From an uncultured Pelagibacteraceae bacterium (GTDB taxonomy: Bacteria > Pseudomonadota > Alphaproteobacteria > Pelagibacterales > Pelagibacteraceae), in assembly GCA_902617895.1 (NCBI GenBank), contig CACMYJ010000004.1:1-64000 (forward strand): a stretch of 64,000 bases of DNA. Reading direction: 5' to 3'. A program made the translations under genes and the position numbers. The stretch's first letter is position 1. The number at the start of each line of letters is the position of its first letter. Of this stretch, positions 1 through 11,059 are shown one piece after another. The notes below the pieces were generated by a model. That model made no database searches. It saw nothing but the letters and a program-made list of their open reading frames with translations, and was not told the origin of the DNA.

Positions 1-150
1 CATACTGTCTACTCCACCTGAGACAGCTACACAAAAATTGTTTGGCACATGGATAGATAATTTTTTTTTAAAATTTAAGTAAATTTTTTTTATTCTTGGA
101 TCATCTAGTTTTTTTAAATAAAAATTATGAATTATCTTTTTTACACTCAA
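1..150 (-). CDS. tilS: tRNA(Ile)-lysidine synthase TilS, N-terminal fragment (runs off the left edge), likely TTG start at 148-150
   Basis: Reverse complement reads ...KKIIHNFYLKKLDDPRIKKIYLNFKKKLSIHVPNNFCVAVSGGVDSM, with the SGGxDS PP-loop motif of TilS; overlaps the end of the ybgF fragment. Confidence 0.8.
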   Translation of the reverse strand, partial: MSVKKIIHNFYLKKLDDPRIKKIYLNFKKKLSIHVPNNFCVAVSGGVDSM

Positions 151-465
151 ATTCTTTTTCTTCATAATACTTAGCTTTTTGAAGTACAGATTGAGTTGCT
201 TCTGGATATTGTTTTTTAACTCCAGCGATCATCAAACATCCTTGATCTTTTTCTCCCATCTGAACCAATGACACTCCTAATTTCAATAAATTTTCAGGAG
301 CAATTTTGCTTTTTGGATACTTTTGATAACCTTCTAAATATGCAGTTGCAGCATCAGTGTACATTTGCCTTATTCTATATGTTTCCGCATACCAATATTG
401 TGCATTACCTGACAATTCATTATCAGGATTAATCAATACAAATTCTCGAAATGCTTTTTCAGCAC
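125..465 (-). CDS. CpoB/YbgF-like TPR protein, C-terminal part only (truncated at an inverted junction near 459-466)
   Basis: AEKAFREFVLINPDNELSGNAQYWYAETYRIRQMYTDAATAYLEGYQKYPKSKIAPENLLKLGVSLVQMGEKDQGC is typical of the YbgF C-terminal TPR repeats; residues beyond AEKAF are antisense tilS. Confidence 0.8.
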
Positions 466-1085
466 ATAGTACAGATGATTTGATTGAAAACTTTTTTATA
501 AGATTATTAAGAGGTTCGGGTTTAAAAGGTTTAATTTCATTTAGTAAGATTAAATCCAAAGTAATATTTGATGATAAAATTTTTATTTTGAGACCTTTAC
601 TGGATACACCTAAAAAAGATCTTATCTATATCTCAAAAAATACATTTAATTTCAATGTCAATGATCCTTCAAATTTAGACGATAAATTTTTAAGAGTAAA
701 AGTAAGGAAATTAATTTTAAATTTAGAAAAGGACGGGTTAACATTTAATAAATTCAAATTATCGCTAAACAATCTGAGTAAAAGCAATAATGCCATAGAT
801 TATTATGTTCAGAAAAATATTAATAATAATTCTAATTACTTAAAATTAAATAATTCGATTATTTTAAAAGACGATTTTCTTAAACAACCAGATGAAATAG
901 TCTTTAGATCATTTTCAGAATTGATTCAAAAAATTGGAAAAAAAGATACTTTTGCTCGAGGCGTAAAGGTTGCAAACTTACTTAAATTTTTAAAATCTAC
1001 TAATAATTACTCAAAAAAAACACTTTCAGGATGTATAATTCAGAAACTTGAGAATTCAGTCATTATTTCTAAAGAAAATAGATAG
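460..1085 (+). CDS. tilS: tRNA(Ile)-lysidine synthase TilS, C-terminal part (5' part missing on this strand)
   Basis: AHSTDDLIENFFIRLLRGSGLKGL... matches the conserved D(D/Q)xIENFxxRLxRGSG segment of TilS; directly upstream of ftsH. Confidence 0.8.
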
Positions 1086-1148
1086 AATACCTAAAAATTG
1101 GCACAAATTGACACTTGTTAAATTGATAATAATTCTTAATTTATACTA

Positions 1149-3041
1149 ATGAATTTTAAAAATCTAGCTATGTGGGCAGTAATAGTAATCCTGACTATTG
1201 GCCTTTACAATATGTTTAAGAATCCGCAAGGATCAGTTAATCAAAAAAATAATATTATATTTTCAGAATTTTTAACACAAGTAGATAATGGAAGAGTTGT
1301 TCAAGTAGAAATTCAAGGAAAAAACATCAAAGGTGTAATGTCTAATGGAGAATTGTTTAATACTTATGCACCCGATGATCCAAATTTAATTCAAAAATTA
1401 AGCGATAAAGGCGTTAGTATTTCAGCGAGTCCCTTAGAAGAAAAAATGCCTTCATTATTTGGAGTACTTTTGTCATGGTTTCCTATGCTACTTTTAATTG
1501 CTGTATGGATATTTTTCATGAGACAGATGCAGGGTGGTAAAGGTGGAGCAATGGGTTTTGGAAAATCAAAAGCTAAAATGATGAATGAAATCAAAGGTAA
1601 GGTTACCTTCAATGATGTGGCTGGGGTTGAGGAAGCTAAAGAAGAAGTAGAGGAGGTAGTAGAATTTTTAAAAGATCCTAAAAAATTTAGTAGGCTAGGT
1701 GGAAAAATACCCCGTGGATGTCTGTTAGTTGGACCACCAGGAACTGGTAAAACTTTATTAGCAAGAGCAATAGCAGGAGAAGCAGGAGTACCATTCTTCA
1801 CAATTTCTGGGTCAGACTTCGTAGAAATGTTTGTTGGTGTTGGAGCTTCAAGAGTTCGAGATATGTTTGAGCAAGGTAAAAAACATTCACCATGCATAAT
1901 ATTCATTGATGAGATTGACGCTGTTGGAAGAAGTAGAGGCGCAGGTTTAGGGGGTGGTAATGATGAAAGAGAGCAAACACTAAATCAATTACTCGTAGAG
2001 ATGGATGGTTTTGATACTAATGAAGGTGTGATAATAATTGCAGCCACTAATAGACCGGACGTGCTTGATCCTGCTTTATTAAGACCAGGAAGATTTGATA
2101 GACAAGTTGTAGTATCTAACCCTGATTTGCTTGGAAGAGAAAAAATTTTAAAAGTTCATGCTAAGAAAATATCAATGGCACCAGATGTAAATTTAAGAAC
2201 GATAGCAAGAGGAACTCCAGGATTTTCTGGCGCTGATCTAGCGAATTTAGTAAATGAGGCTGCATTACTAGCTGCAAGAAAAAATAAAAGAATTGTTACC
2301 TATATGGAATTCGAAGAAGCAAAAGATAAAGTAATGATGGGGTCAGAGAGAAGATCAATGGTAATGAGTGAGGAAGAGAAAAAACTTACTGCTTATCATG
2401 AAGCTGGCCATGCGATAGTTACCATAAATGAAAAAGCAGCATATCCGATACATAAAGCAACAATTATTCCAAGAGGAAGAGCATTGGGAATGGTAATGCA
2501 ACTTCCTGAAAGAGATGAAGTATCTCAAACAAGAGAACAATTACATGCCCAAATGGCAATTGCAATGGGAGGAAGAGTTGCAGAGGAGATAATATTTGGA
2601 GACGACAAAGTGACTACAGGTGCTGCTAGTGACATAGAGCAGGCGACAAAAAGAGCAAGAGCAATGGTGATGAGGGCAGGATTAAGTAAGGAGCTTGGTC
2701 CAGTTGCCTATGGTGAAAATGAAGAAGAAGTTTTCCTTGGAAGATCAGTTGCAAGACAACAAAATATGTCTGAGGAAACCGCAAGAAAAGTAGATACTGA
2801 GATAAGAAAATTTGTTGATCAAGGTTATGACAGAGCAAAAAAAGTTTTGACTGATAAAATTGATGATTTGCATAAATTAGCCAAAGCTCTACTTACTTAT
2901 GAAACATTAACAGGTCAGGAAATTGAGGACATAGTGAACAAAAATTTATATCCAAAAAATAAAGAAGATTTAAAAGTGGAAGAAGATGATCAAAGTTCTG
3001 CTTTAGGTTCAATGGGCTTAAAACCAAAAATTGTTCATTAA
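1149..3041 (+). CDS. ftsH: ATP-dependent zinc metalloprotease FtsH
   Basis: Two N-terminal TM segments, GPPGTGKT Walker [11 protein letters not shown] Walker B, HEAGH zinc motif. Confidence 0.98.
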   Translation: MNFKNLAMWAVIVILTIGLYNMFKNPQGSVNQKNNIIFSEFLTQVDNGRVVQVEIQGKNIKGVMSNGELFNTYAPDDPNLIQKLSDKGVSISASPLEEKMPSLFGVLLSWFPMLLLIAVWIFFMRQMQGGKGGAMGFGKSKAKMMNEIKGKVTFNDVAGVEEAKEEVEEVVEFLKDPKKFSRLGGKIPRGCLLVGPPGTGKTLLARAIAGEAGVPFFTISGSDFVEMFVGVGASRVRDMFEQGKKHSPCIIFIDEIDAVGRSRGAGLGGGNDEREQTLNQLLVEMDGFDTNEGVIIIAATNRPDVLDPALLRPGRFDRQVVVSNPDLLGREKILKVHAKKISMAPDVNLRTIARGTPGFSGADLANLVNEAALLAARKNKRIVTYMEFEEAKDKVMMGSERRSMVMSEEEKKLTAYHEAGHAIVTINEKAAYPIHKATIIPRGRALGMVMQLPERDEVSQTREQLHAQMAIAMGGRVAEEIIFGDDKVTTGAASDIEQATKRARAMVMRAGLSKELGPVAYGENEEEVFLGRSVARQQNMSEETARKVDTEIRKFVDQGYDRAKKVLTDKIDDLHKLAKALLTYETLTGQEIEDIVNKNLYPKNKEDLKVEEDDQSSALGSMGLKPKIVH

Positions 3042-3047
3042 AATTTA

Positions 3048-4100
3048 ATGCAGAAATATTACACAAGAGCGTGTAATTTTTATTATAATAAAAAATCTAA
3101 GGATAACGTAAAAAAAAAAACGTCAATTCCTATTGGTGGTAATAAATCACTATCTTTTGATACAATTGAAATAATTACCAGGACAAATAAAAAAAAAATA
3201 AATATAAAAAATATTAATAATCTTCCACTAAAGATTAAAAAAAAAGTTTTAATTGATATAAATAATATATCTAAGGCTAAAAAAATTCCAAAATTAAAAT
3301 TTGATAATTTACCAATCTTAATGGGTATCATAAATATTACACCAGATAGCTTTTCAGATGGTGGTAAATTTAATAAAAAAGTTTCTGCGATAAAACAGAT
3401 TAACAAGTTAATAGTTGATGGAGCAAAGATTATTGATGTAGGAGGTGAGTCTACAAGACCTGGCTCTAAAGAAATTCTTGAAACGGAAGAGTGGCTTAGA
3501 GTAAATAAAGTTATGAACTATTTTAAATCTAAAAAGATTTTTGTTTCTTTGGACACTAGAAAAAGTTTTGTAATGAAAAAAGCTTTCAAGTATAAATTAG
3601 ACTTAATTAATGATGTTTCTGGTCTAAGTTATGACAAGGAAACAATTAATTTTTTAAAAAATAGTAAATTACCTTTTGTCGTCCATCATATGAAAGGTGT
3701 CCCAGAAATTATGCAAAAAAAACCAAGTTATAAAAATGTTTTGCTGGATATTTACGACTATTTTGAAGATAAATTGAAATTAATAAGAAAAAAAGGAATT
3801 AAACATAATCACATTATTTTAGATCCAGGAATAGGATTTGGTAAAAATATGAAACATAATATTACATTAATTAATAATATTTCTATTTTTCATTCCTTAG
3901 GATTGCCAGTAATGTTGGGAATTTCAAGAAAGAGATTTATAAAAGATATATCTGGACATAATGATAGCCCAGAGAGAATAGGCGGGACTGTATCCTCAAG
4001 TATCTTTAGTATGCTACAAGGAGTACAAATACTTAGAATTCATGATGTTAATGAAGTTAACCAGGGAATTAAAGTTTTTAAAAAATTAAATTTTAACTAA
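3048..4100 (+). CDS. folP: Dihydropteroate synthase
   Basis: LMGIINITPDSFSDGG, DVGGESTRPGS, DPGIGFGK motifs. Confidence 0.95.
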   Translation: MQKYYTRACNFYYNKKSKDNVKKKTSIPIGGNKSLSFDTIEIITRTNKKKINIKNINNLPLKIKKKVLIDINNISKAKKIPKLKFDNLPILMGIINITPDSFSDGGKFNKKVSAIKQINKLIVDGAKIIDVGGESTRPGSKEILETEEWLRVNKVMNYFKSKKIFVSLDTRKSFVMKKAFKYKLDLINDVSGLSYDKETINFLKNSKLPFVVHHMKGVPEIMQKKPSYKNVLLDIYDYFEDKLKLIRKKGIKHNHIILDPGIGFGKNMKHNITLINNISIFHSLGLPVMLGISRKRFIKDISGHNDSPERIGGTVSSSIFSMLQGVQILRIHDVNEVNQGIKVFKKLNFN

Positions 4101-5431
4101 TGATAAAAAAATATTTTGGTACTGATGGAATAAGAGGAAAAGTAAATGGAGATAAAATAAATGGTGATATGTTTTTTAAGTTTGGTTTGGCTGCTGGAAC
4201 ATATTTTAAAAACCTAAAAAAAACTAAGCAGATAGCAATAATTGCAAAAGATACAAGATTATCTGGATATGCGCTAGAACCGGCATTAGTTTCTGGTTTA
4301 ACATCAGCTGGAATGCACGTTTTCACTTTTGGGCCATTGCCAACAAATGGTCTTGCAATGCTTACAAAAAAAATGAGAGCTAATATGGGAATTATGATTA
4401 CTGCATCTCACAATCCATATGATGATAATGGTTTAAAACTATTTGGACCAGACGGACTAAAATTGTCTGACAAAATAGAAAAGAAAATAGAAAAACTAAT
4501 TGACTCTAAGATATCTAAAAAATTATCAAAACCTGAAATATTAGGTAGAGTTAAAAGATTGGAAAATGGATCAAAAAAATACATAGAAATAATAAAAAAA
4601 AATTTTCCTAAACAATTTAATTTAAGAGGTTTGAGAATTACAATTGATTGTGCTAATGGTGCTGCATATAAAGTAGGACCGCAATTATTTAGATCATTGG
4701 GTGCTGTAGTTTACGAAATAGGAACCTCCCCAAATGGATTTAATATTAATCATAAATGTGGATCTACATACCCAAATAAAATTAAATATCATACTAAAAA
4801 AAATAAATCTCATATTGGAATTTCTTTAGATGGAGATGCAGACAGAATAATTATTTGTGATGAAAGGGGTGATATTATAGATGGTGATAAAATTATAGCA
4901 ATGCTAGGAGAAAGGTGGAATAGAAAAAAAATTTTAAAAGGAGGCGTTGTAGGTACTTTAATGTCCAATTATGGATTACAAAATTTTTTTAAAAAAAAAA
5001 AAATAAAGTTCTTAAGATCTAAAGTTGGCGATAGATATGTAAAAGAATTAATGCAGAAAAGTAATTTTAACTTAGGGGGCGAGCAATCTGGTCATATTAT
5101 CCTTGGTAAATTTGCAACTACTGGTGATGGTTTATTAGTAGCATTAGAAATACTCTTTTCTATGAGGAAAGGCAAAAAAGCGAGTGATATATTTAAAAAT
5201 TTTATACCAACTCCTCAAATGTTAGAAAATGTTGAAGTAAAAGATAAATCAATAATCAATAATCTGAAGTGCAAAAATGCAATTAAAAAAGCAAATAGTT
5301 TAATAAAGGGAAAAGGCAGAATGTTAGTAAGAAAGTCTGGAACAGAGCCGGTAGTAAGAATAATGTGTGAAACTGTAGATAGAACTATGCTTTCAAAATG
5401 TATTAATATTGTAAAAAAATCAATTATCTAA
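4100..5431 (+). CDS. glmM: Phosphoglucosamine mutase
   Basis: YFGTDGIRG, TASHNPYDDNG, DGDADR, RKSGTEPVVR motifs. Confidence 0.97.
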   Translation: MIKKYFGTDGIRGKVNGDKINGDMFFKFGLAAGTYFKNLKKTKQIAIIAKDTRLSGYALEPALVSGLTSAGMHVFTFGPLPTNGLAMLTKKMRANMGIMITASHNPYDDNGLKLFGPDGLKLSDKIEKKIEKLIDSKISKKLSKPEILGRVKRLENGSKKYIEIIKKNFPKQFNLRGLRITIDCANGAAYKVGPQLFRSLGAVVYEIGTSPNGFNINHKCGSTYPNKIKYHTKKNKSHIGISLDGDADRIIICDERGDIIDGDKIIAMLGERWNRKKILKGGVVGTLMSNYGLQNFFKKKKIKFLRSKVGDRYVKELMQKSNFNLGGEQSGHIILGKFATTGDGLLVALEILFSMRKGKKASDIFKNFIPTPQMLENVEVKDKSIINNLKCKNAIKKANSLIKGKGRMLVRKSGTEPVVRIMCETVDRTMLSKCINIVKKSII

Positions 5432-5432
5432 C

Positions 5433-6245
5433 TTGAAAATAAAATCTAAAATTTTAATTATCGCCGGCTCAGATTCTTCTGGAGGTGCAGGTATACAAGC
5501 AGATATTAAAACGGTTACATCGCTTGGTTCATATGCCATGACAGCTATAACTGCAATAACATCTCAAAATACAACTGGTGTTAAGTCAATTGTTCCGTTA
5601 AATAGTAAAGAAATTTCTAATCAGATTGAATATACAGCAAGAGATATAAAGCCAGATGCTATTAAAATAGGAATGCTTCATTCAAAAGATGTTATAAATT
5701 CAGTAATAAAATCTCTAAAAAAGATAAAAGCAAAAAAAATAATATTGGATCCTGTGATGGTGGCAAAGGGCGGAAAAAAATTAATTAATGACCAAGCTAT
5801 TAAAATTTTAAAAAACAAACTTTTATCCAAGGTGGACTTAGTTACACCAAATATACCTGAAGCTGAAGTTTTAACCAATTTAAAGATATCAACTATCCAG
5901 GATGTAATTTCAGCAGGCAACAATCTTTTAGAATTAGGTGCAAAAAATGTCCTAATTAAAGGTGGTCATTTAAATTATAAAAATATTCAAGACGTATTTA
6001 TTAATAAAAAAGAAATTTCAATCTTTAAAAATAAGAAAATAAATACAAAAAATAGCCATGGAACTGGTTGTACTCTTTCCAGTGCCATAACTGCATATTT
6101 TTCATGTGGAAAAACTTTAAAGAAATCTTGTGAAATGGCTATTAAATATGTAAATCATTCATTAAGAACACAACCAAACTTTGGGAAAGGTCACGGTCCT
6201 GTAAACCATTTAAATAGTATTCAAATTAAAAAAAATTTTAGATGA
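5433..6245 (+). CDS. thiD: Hydroxymethylpyrimidine/phosphomethylpyrimidine kinase
   Basis: [42 protein letters not shown] start. Confidence 0.93.
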   Translation: MKIKSKILIIAGSDSSGGAGIQADIKTVTSLGSYAMTAITAITSQNTTGVKSIVPLNSKEISNQIEYTARDIKPDAIKIGMLHSKDVINSVIKSLKKIKAKKIILDPVMVAKGGKKLINDQAIKILKNKLLSKVDLVTPNIPEAEVLTNLKISTIQDVISAGNNLLELGAKNVLIKGGHLNYKNIQDVFINKKEISIFKNKKINTKNSHGTGCTLSSAITAYFSCGKTLKKSCEMAIKYVNHSLRTQPNFGKGHGPVNHLNSIQIKKNFR

Positions 6246-7534
6246 AAAATGTAGTTGTAGTCGGTTCGCAATGGGGAGATGAAGGAAAAGGTAAAATTGT
6301 TGATTGGCTATCAAGCGAGGCTGATGTAATAGTAAGATTTCAAGGTGGTCATAATGCTGGCCATACACTTGTTATAGATGGAGTAGTTTATAAATTAAGA
6401 CTGTTGCCATCAGGAATAGTCAGAAAAAATAAAATATCTATAATTGGAAACGGAGTAGTGGTTGATCCATGGGCGTTATTAGAAGAGATTGATGAAATTA
6501 AATCTAAAAGTGTAGAAGTTAATTCTGGCAATTTAATTTTATCTGAAGCAGCTACTCTTATTTTGCCATTTCACAAAGAAATGGATGAAATTAGAGAAGA
6601 TGCAGCAGGAAAATCAAAGATTGGGACTACAAGAAGAGGAATAGGACCAGCATATGAAGATAAGATTGGTAGAAGGTCAATAAGAGTAATGGATCTTGCA
6701 TCAGAAAATAATTTGGATAAAAGACTGGATGTAGTATTAAACCATCATAATGCTATAAGAAAAGGTTTAGGAAAACCTGAATTTAAAAAAGAACAATTAA
6801 AAAAAGATCTATTAAATATTGCGCCGCATATACTTAAATTTTCGCAGCCAGTATGGAAAAAAATAGATGAATTTAAATCTGTAAATAAAAAAATATTATT
6901 TGAAGGAGCTCAAGGAGTTCTTTTAGATGTTGATCATGGTACCTACCCATTTGTAACCTCTTCTAATACTGTCGCCTCGTCTGCAGCAACTGGTTCAGGC
7001 TGTGGTATTAATTCTATTAATTATGTTTTAGGTATTACAAAAGCATATACGACAAGAGTTGGTGAAGGTCCATTCCCAACAGAACTAACAGATGAGATTG
7101 GTGAATTACTTGGAACAAGAGGAAAAGAATTTGGAACTGTCACAAGTCGAAAGAGAAGATGTGGTTGGTTTGACGGTGTCCTTGTAAGACAAACTTTAAA
7201 AATTTCAGGGATTGATGGAATTGCACTAACTAAGCTAGATGTATTAGATGAACTTGATGAAATTAAAATGTGCATTGCTTACGAGATAAATGGTAAAAAA
7301 TTTGATTACCTCCCAGCTTCTGTTGATGACCAATTTATGGCCAAACCCGTATATAAATCCTTTAAAGGTTGGAAATCTTCAACAGTAGGTATAAAAAAAT
7401 TTGAGGAATTACCGGAAAATGCAAAAAATTATATAAAAGAATTAGAAAAGTTTGTTGAGACAAGAATTTCAAGTATTTCCACTAGTCCAGAGAGAAATGA
7501 TACAATCTTAATTCAAGACCCTTTTAATCTCTAA
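6242..7534 (+). CDS. purA: Adenylosuccinate synthetase
   Basis: [41 protein letters not shown]. Confidence 0.98.
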   Translation: MKNVVVVGSQWGDEGKGKIVDWLSSEADVIVRFQGGHNAGHTLVIDGVVYKLRLLPSGIVRKNKISIIGNGVVVDPWALLEEIDEIKSKSVEVNSGNLILSEAATLILPFHKEMDEIREDAAGKSKIGTTRRGIGPAYEDKIGRRSIRVMDLASENNLDKRLDVVLNHHNAIRKGLGKPEFKKEQLKKDLLNIAPHILKFSQPVWKKIDEFKSVNKKILFEGAQGVLLDVDHGTYPFVTSSNTVASSAATGSGCGINSINYVLGITKAYTTRVGEGPFPTELTDEIGELLGTRGKEFGTVTSRKRRCGWFDGVLVRQTLKISGIDGIALTKLDVLDELDEIKMCIAYEINGKKFDYLPASVDDQFMAKPVYKSFKGWKSSTVGIKKFEELPENAKNYIKELEKFVETRISSISTSPERNDTILIQDPFNL

Positions 7535-8421
7535 TTTGCTGGCAATAAGTTTTTTGATTTAGCAGAATTAAGCATATGCTTTTGTAGTTTCTCAAAAGCT
7601 TTATTTTCTATTTGTCTTACCCTTTCCCTACTTATCTTATACTTTTTACTCAACTCATCTAAAGTTATTGGATCATCCGTTAATCTTCTTGAGTATAAAA
7701 TCTTTTTTTCTCTTTCATTTAATATTTTAATTGAGTCTTGAAGTAGATCTTTTCTTTGTTCCATTTCATCACTTTGAGCAATTTTTAATTCATGGTCCAT
7801 CTCATTATCAACAACCCAGTCTTGCCACTCATCTCCATCTTCACCTATTGGAGCATTTAAAGATTGTTCTTTACCCGAAAGTCTTCTATTCATAGAAACA
7901 ACCTCGCTTTCACTCACAGAAAGTCTTTTAGCTATATCTTCAACGTGATCTTTTCTCAGATCTCCTTCTGACTGAGGTGCTATTTGGTTTTTAATTTTTT
8001 TTAAATTAAAAAAGAGTTTTTTCTGTGCTGTAGTTGTTCCTATTTTAACTAAACTCCATGACCGTAATATGTATTCTTGTATTGAAGCTTTGATCCACCA
8101 CATTGCATAAGTTGCAAGTCTAAAGCCTTTTTCTGGCTCAAATTTTTTAACTGCCTGCATTAATCCTACATTACCTTCAGATATCATCTCGTTAAGAGGT
8201 AAGCCGTAACCTTTGTAACCCATTGCTATCTTAGCAACCAGTCTCAAATGGCTAGTTACAAGTTTTTCAGCTGATTTAACATTTCCAGTTGCTTGCCAAT
8301 TTTTGGCTAACATATATTCTTCTTCAGCAGCAAGCATTGGAAATTTCTTGATCTGAGCAAGATATGCAGCTAGCCCACCTTCATTAGAAATTGCTGGTAA
8401 ATTATATGTATTTTTATTCAT
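7531..8421 (-). CDS. rpoH: RNA polymerase sigma-32-type factor RpoH
   Basis: Region 2 [43 protein letters not shown] plus region 4 [20 protein letters not shown]. Confidence 0.93.
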   Translation of the reverse strand: MNKNTYNLPAISNEGGLAAYLAQIKKFPMLAAEEEYMLAKNWQATGNVKSAEKLVTSHLRLVAKIAMGYKGYGLPLNEMISEGNVGLMQAVKKFEPEKGFRLATYAMWWIKASIQEYILRSWSLVKIGTTTAQKKLFFNLKKIKNQIAPQSEGDLRKDHVEDIAKRLSVSESEVVSMNRRLSGKEQSLNAPIGEDGDEWQDWVVDNEMDHELKIAQSDEMEQRKDLLQDSIKILNEREKKILYSRRLTDDPITLDELSKKYKISRERVRQIENKAFEKLQKHMLNSAKSKNLLPAN

Positions 8422-8467
8422 TTGGAATATTTATTTAATAAATTAATAAATTTTTACAATACTTTTA

Positions 8468-9445
8468 TTACTTGATATTTCTTAGTTTTTTTAAAATCTG
8501 TTCTAAATCTAATGGTAATTTTGATGTAAACTCAAGTCTTGCATTATTATTTGGATGATCAAAACCAATAGTTTTTGCGTGTAAAAATTGTCTATTAAGT
8601 GCAGTTAAACTTTCTTCAAGCTCAATATCAATATTAACAAATTTTTTATATTTTTTTTTATATTTTTTATCACCTAAAATATTATTACCTTTGTAAGACA
8701 AATGAACTCTTATTTGATGTGTTCTTCCTGTTTCTAGTTTACATTCAACTAGACTAAATGTTGGAATTTTTTTATTCTCAAATATTTCTAAAGTTTTATA
8801 ATTTGTGACAGCCCTTTTACCTTTCTTAAATGAAACCTCCATCATTTGTCTGTTTCTTGAACTTCGTGTAATAAACGTTTCTATTTTTCCATTTTGAGGT
8901 CTTATTTTACCCCAGACTAAAGCTTGGTAAACTCTCGTAATTGAATGATCCGAAAATTGTTTCGATAAATTTTCGTGTGAAATATTATTTTTAGCAATAA
9001 CTATTAGTCCAGATGTATCTTTGTCTATCCTATGTACAATTCCAGGTCTTAATTCGTCTCCAATATTTGATAAATTTTTGTTATCATAGTTTATCAAAGC
9101 ATTTACAATAGTATTATTATAATTTCCTGGTCCAGGATGCATGGAAATTCCTGCAGATTTATTGATAACTATTAAATCCTCATCCTCATGAACAATATCA
9201 AGAGGATATTTAAATGGTTCTAGTGTCTCTTTTTTTTGTTCTGAGATCTCAAAATAAATTTCATCATTAAATTTAATTTTCTTAGAAGGATCAGTAATTA
9301 CAATATTATTTATTTTTAATTTATTTTCTAAAATTAAACTTTTTACTCTTGACCTGCTTAATTTATTATCCTGATTGGATAATAGAATATCTATTCTTAA
9401 ATTTTTTTCTTTATTTTTAACTTTTATATTTATAATACTTTTCAT
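8468..9445 (-). CDS. rluD: 23S rRNA pseudouridine synthase, RluD family (likely start at internal Met so as not to overlap the tRNA)
   Basis: S4-like N-terminus, HRIDKDTSGLIVIAKN catalytic motif, ETGRTHQIRVHL. Confidence 0.88.
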   Translation of the reverse strand: MKSIINIKVKNKEKNLRIDILLSNQDNKLSRSRVKSLILENKLKINNIVITDPSKKIKFNDEIYFEISEQKKETLEPFKYPLDIVHEDEDLIVINKSAGISMHPGPGNYNNTIVNALINYDNKNLSNIGDELRPGIVHRIDKDTSGLIVIAKNNISHENLSKQFSDHSITRVYQALVWGKIRPQNGKIETFITRSSRNRQMMEVSFKKGKRAVTNYKTLEIFENKKIPTFSLVECKLETGRTHQIRVHLSYKGNNILGDKKYKKKYKKFVNIDIELEESLTALNRQFLHAKTIGFDHPNNNARLEFTSKLPLDLEQILKKLRNIK

Positions 9446-9466
9446 ATTGATATAATTATATAATAT

Positions 9467-9543
9467 GCGCTTGTAGCTCAACTGGATAGAGCGCCAGATT
9501 TCGGCTCTGGAGGTTCAGGGTTCGACTCCTTGCGGGCGCACCA
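9467..9543 (+). tRNA. tRNA-Arg (anticodon TCG), CCA encoded
   Basis: Cloverleaf folds by hand: acceptor GCGCTTG/CGGGCGC, anticodon stem CCAGA-TTTCGGC-TCTGG, T arm CAGGG-TTCGACT-CCTTG. Confidence 0.95.
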
Positions 9544-10335
9544 TTATTCACCCATATTAATCAAAGTCCCCTTATTTTTTGCGGCATTGAAAGAATAATA
9601 AAATAAAGTGATCGAAAGAGAAAAATAAAAAGCGTTCCAAATAAATGCGTAGTAAACATTTTCGATATTCACTGTTTGATTAATCAAAATATTTCTAGCC
9701 TCTTCAAATATGTAAACCAATGGAAGTACATAAGCTATCTTTTGAAATATTTCTGGTAGAGTTTCTATTGGATAATATATACATCCAAAAGGTGCTAGTA
9801 AAAACATTGTTGACCATGCTATATTTTCAAATGATGGACCAAATCTAAGTAAACCTGAAGAAACTAAAATACCAAGTGTGATTCCAAAAATATAAAGACT
9901 TAAAAAAAGAAAAAATAAAAATATTCCTAAATCTAAAATTGAAATTCCAAACAATGGTGATGTAAGTAAAATTGCCGGAACAAGGCCAATTAGAGATCTA
10001 ATTAAAGCAGTTATAACAAGTGAGGTTAAAATCTCACCAATTCTCATTGGTGCTATGAAAAGATTAGTAAAATTTCTACTCCAAATTTCTTCTAAAAAAA
10101 GCATATTAAAACCAATACTTGTCCTAAACAAAAAATCATAGAGAATTGCACAAGTAAGGATTACACCAACTGCATTATTATAATAAGTTGTATGTGTTGC
10201 AAAAAAATTAGATATAAATCCCCATAATGTAATTTGAATCGATGGCCAGTAAACTAGATCTAATATTCTAGGAAATGATCTAGTGATTAGATAAAAATGC
10301 CTTAAAAATAAACCATATATTCTAGTTAAACTCAC
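9544..10335 (-). CDS. ABC-2 type transporter permease
   Basis: Six hydrophobic segments; WSRNFTNLFIAPM and LAPFGCIYYPIETLP typical of ABC-2 exporters; pairs with downstream-encoded ATPase. Confidence 0.85.
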   Translation of the reverse strand: MSLTRIYGLFLRHFYLITRSFPRILDLVYWPSIQITLWGFISNFFATHTTYYNNAVGVILTCAILYDFLFRTSIGFNMLFLEEIWSRNFTNLFIAPMRIGEILTSLVITALIRSLIGLVPAILLTSPLFGISILDLGIFLFFLFLSLYIFGITLGILVSSGLLRFGPSFENIAWSTMFLLAPFGCIYYPIETLPEIFQKIAYVLPLVYIFEEARNILINQTVNIENVYYAFIWNAFYFSLSITLFYYSFNAAKNKGTLINMGE

Positions 10336-11059
10336 TTTTACTCCTTGATAGTTTTAAAAAGACTTCCTCTAGATTTGTTCTTCCATGTTTTGTAATTAAA
10401 TCTTCAGGTTTACCTTGGTCTATTATTTCTCCATTTTTCATCATTAATACAGATTTGCACAAACGTGTGACTTCATTCATATTGTGAGAAGCTAAAAGTA
10501 TCGAAATTTTTTTTTCTTTTTTATATTCTTCTAAAAATGTTCTAACAAAATCTCCTACTTCTGGATCTAAAGACGCAGTTGGTTCGTCAAGCAGTAGAAC
10601 TTTTGGTTCATTGACTAAAGCCTTGGCCAAACTTACTCTATTTTTTTGACCTGATGAAAGCTCCCCAGTAATACTGTTTAATAGCTCTTCTATTCTCAGC
10701 TTTTCCGACAAATACTCAATTCGTTCCTTAATATTTTTAACTTTGTAAAGTTTGGAGTAAACATATAAATTTTGTTTCACAGTAAGTTTTTTAGGTAGTT
10801 CAATATATGGAGATATAAAATTTATCATTTCAAGAATTTCAATTCTATTTTCTTCAAGTTTAAGATGATTGATAAATATTTGACCACTTGTAGGTTTAAG
10901 TAAGCCTAGCAACATTCCAATGGTTGTCGTTTTTCCCGATCCATTAGGACCAAGCAAACCTAAAATTTCATCTTCCTCAACATTAAATGATATACCTTTT
11001 ACTGCTTCTTTTTTTCCATAATTTTTTTTTATATTTTTTACTTCAATTAAATTTTTCAT
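10322..11059 (-). CDS. ABC transporter ATP-binding protein
   Basis: GPNGSGKTTT Walker A, LSSGQKNRVSLAKAL signature, LLLDEPTASLDP Walker B. Confidence 0.93.
   Translation of the reverse strand: MKNLIEVKNIKKNYGKKEAVKGISFNVEEDEILGLLGPNGSGKTTTIGMLLGLLKPTSGQIFINHLKLEENRIEILEMINFISPYIELPKKLTVKQNLYVYSKLYKVKNIKERIEYLSEKLRIEELLNSITGELSSGQKNRVSLAKALVNEPKVLLLDEPTASLDPEVGDFVRTFLEEYKKEKKISILLASHNMNEVTRLCKSVLMMKNGEIIDQGKPEDLITKHGRTNLEEVFLKLSRSKSEFN

Noticed and set aside
1108-1135. TTGACA followed by TAAT-like sequence upstream of ftsH as a sigma70 promoter
   Set aside because: The -10 match is weak in such AT-rich sequence; cannot be supported without start-site data
1391-1906. 171-aa minus-strand ORF antisense to ftsH
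   Set aside because: Fully overlaps a strongly conserved gene on the other strand; typical shadow ORF with no recognisable domain
9467-9543. tRNA-Arg as another integration site
   Set aside because: No duplicated tRNA 3' fragment or accessory genes seen nearby; neighbours look like ordinary core genes
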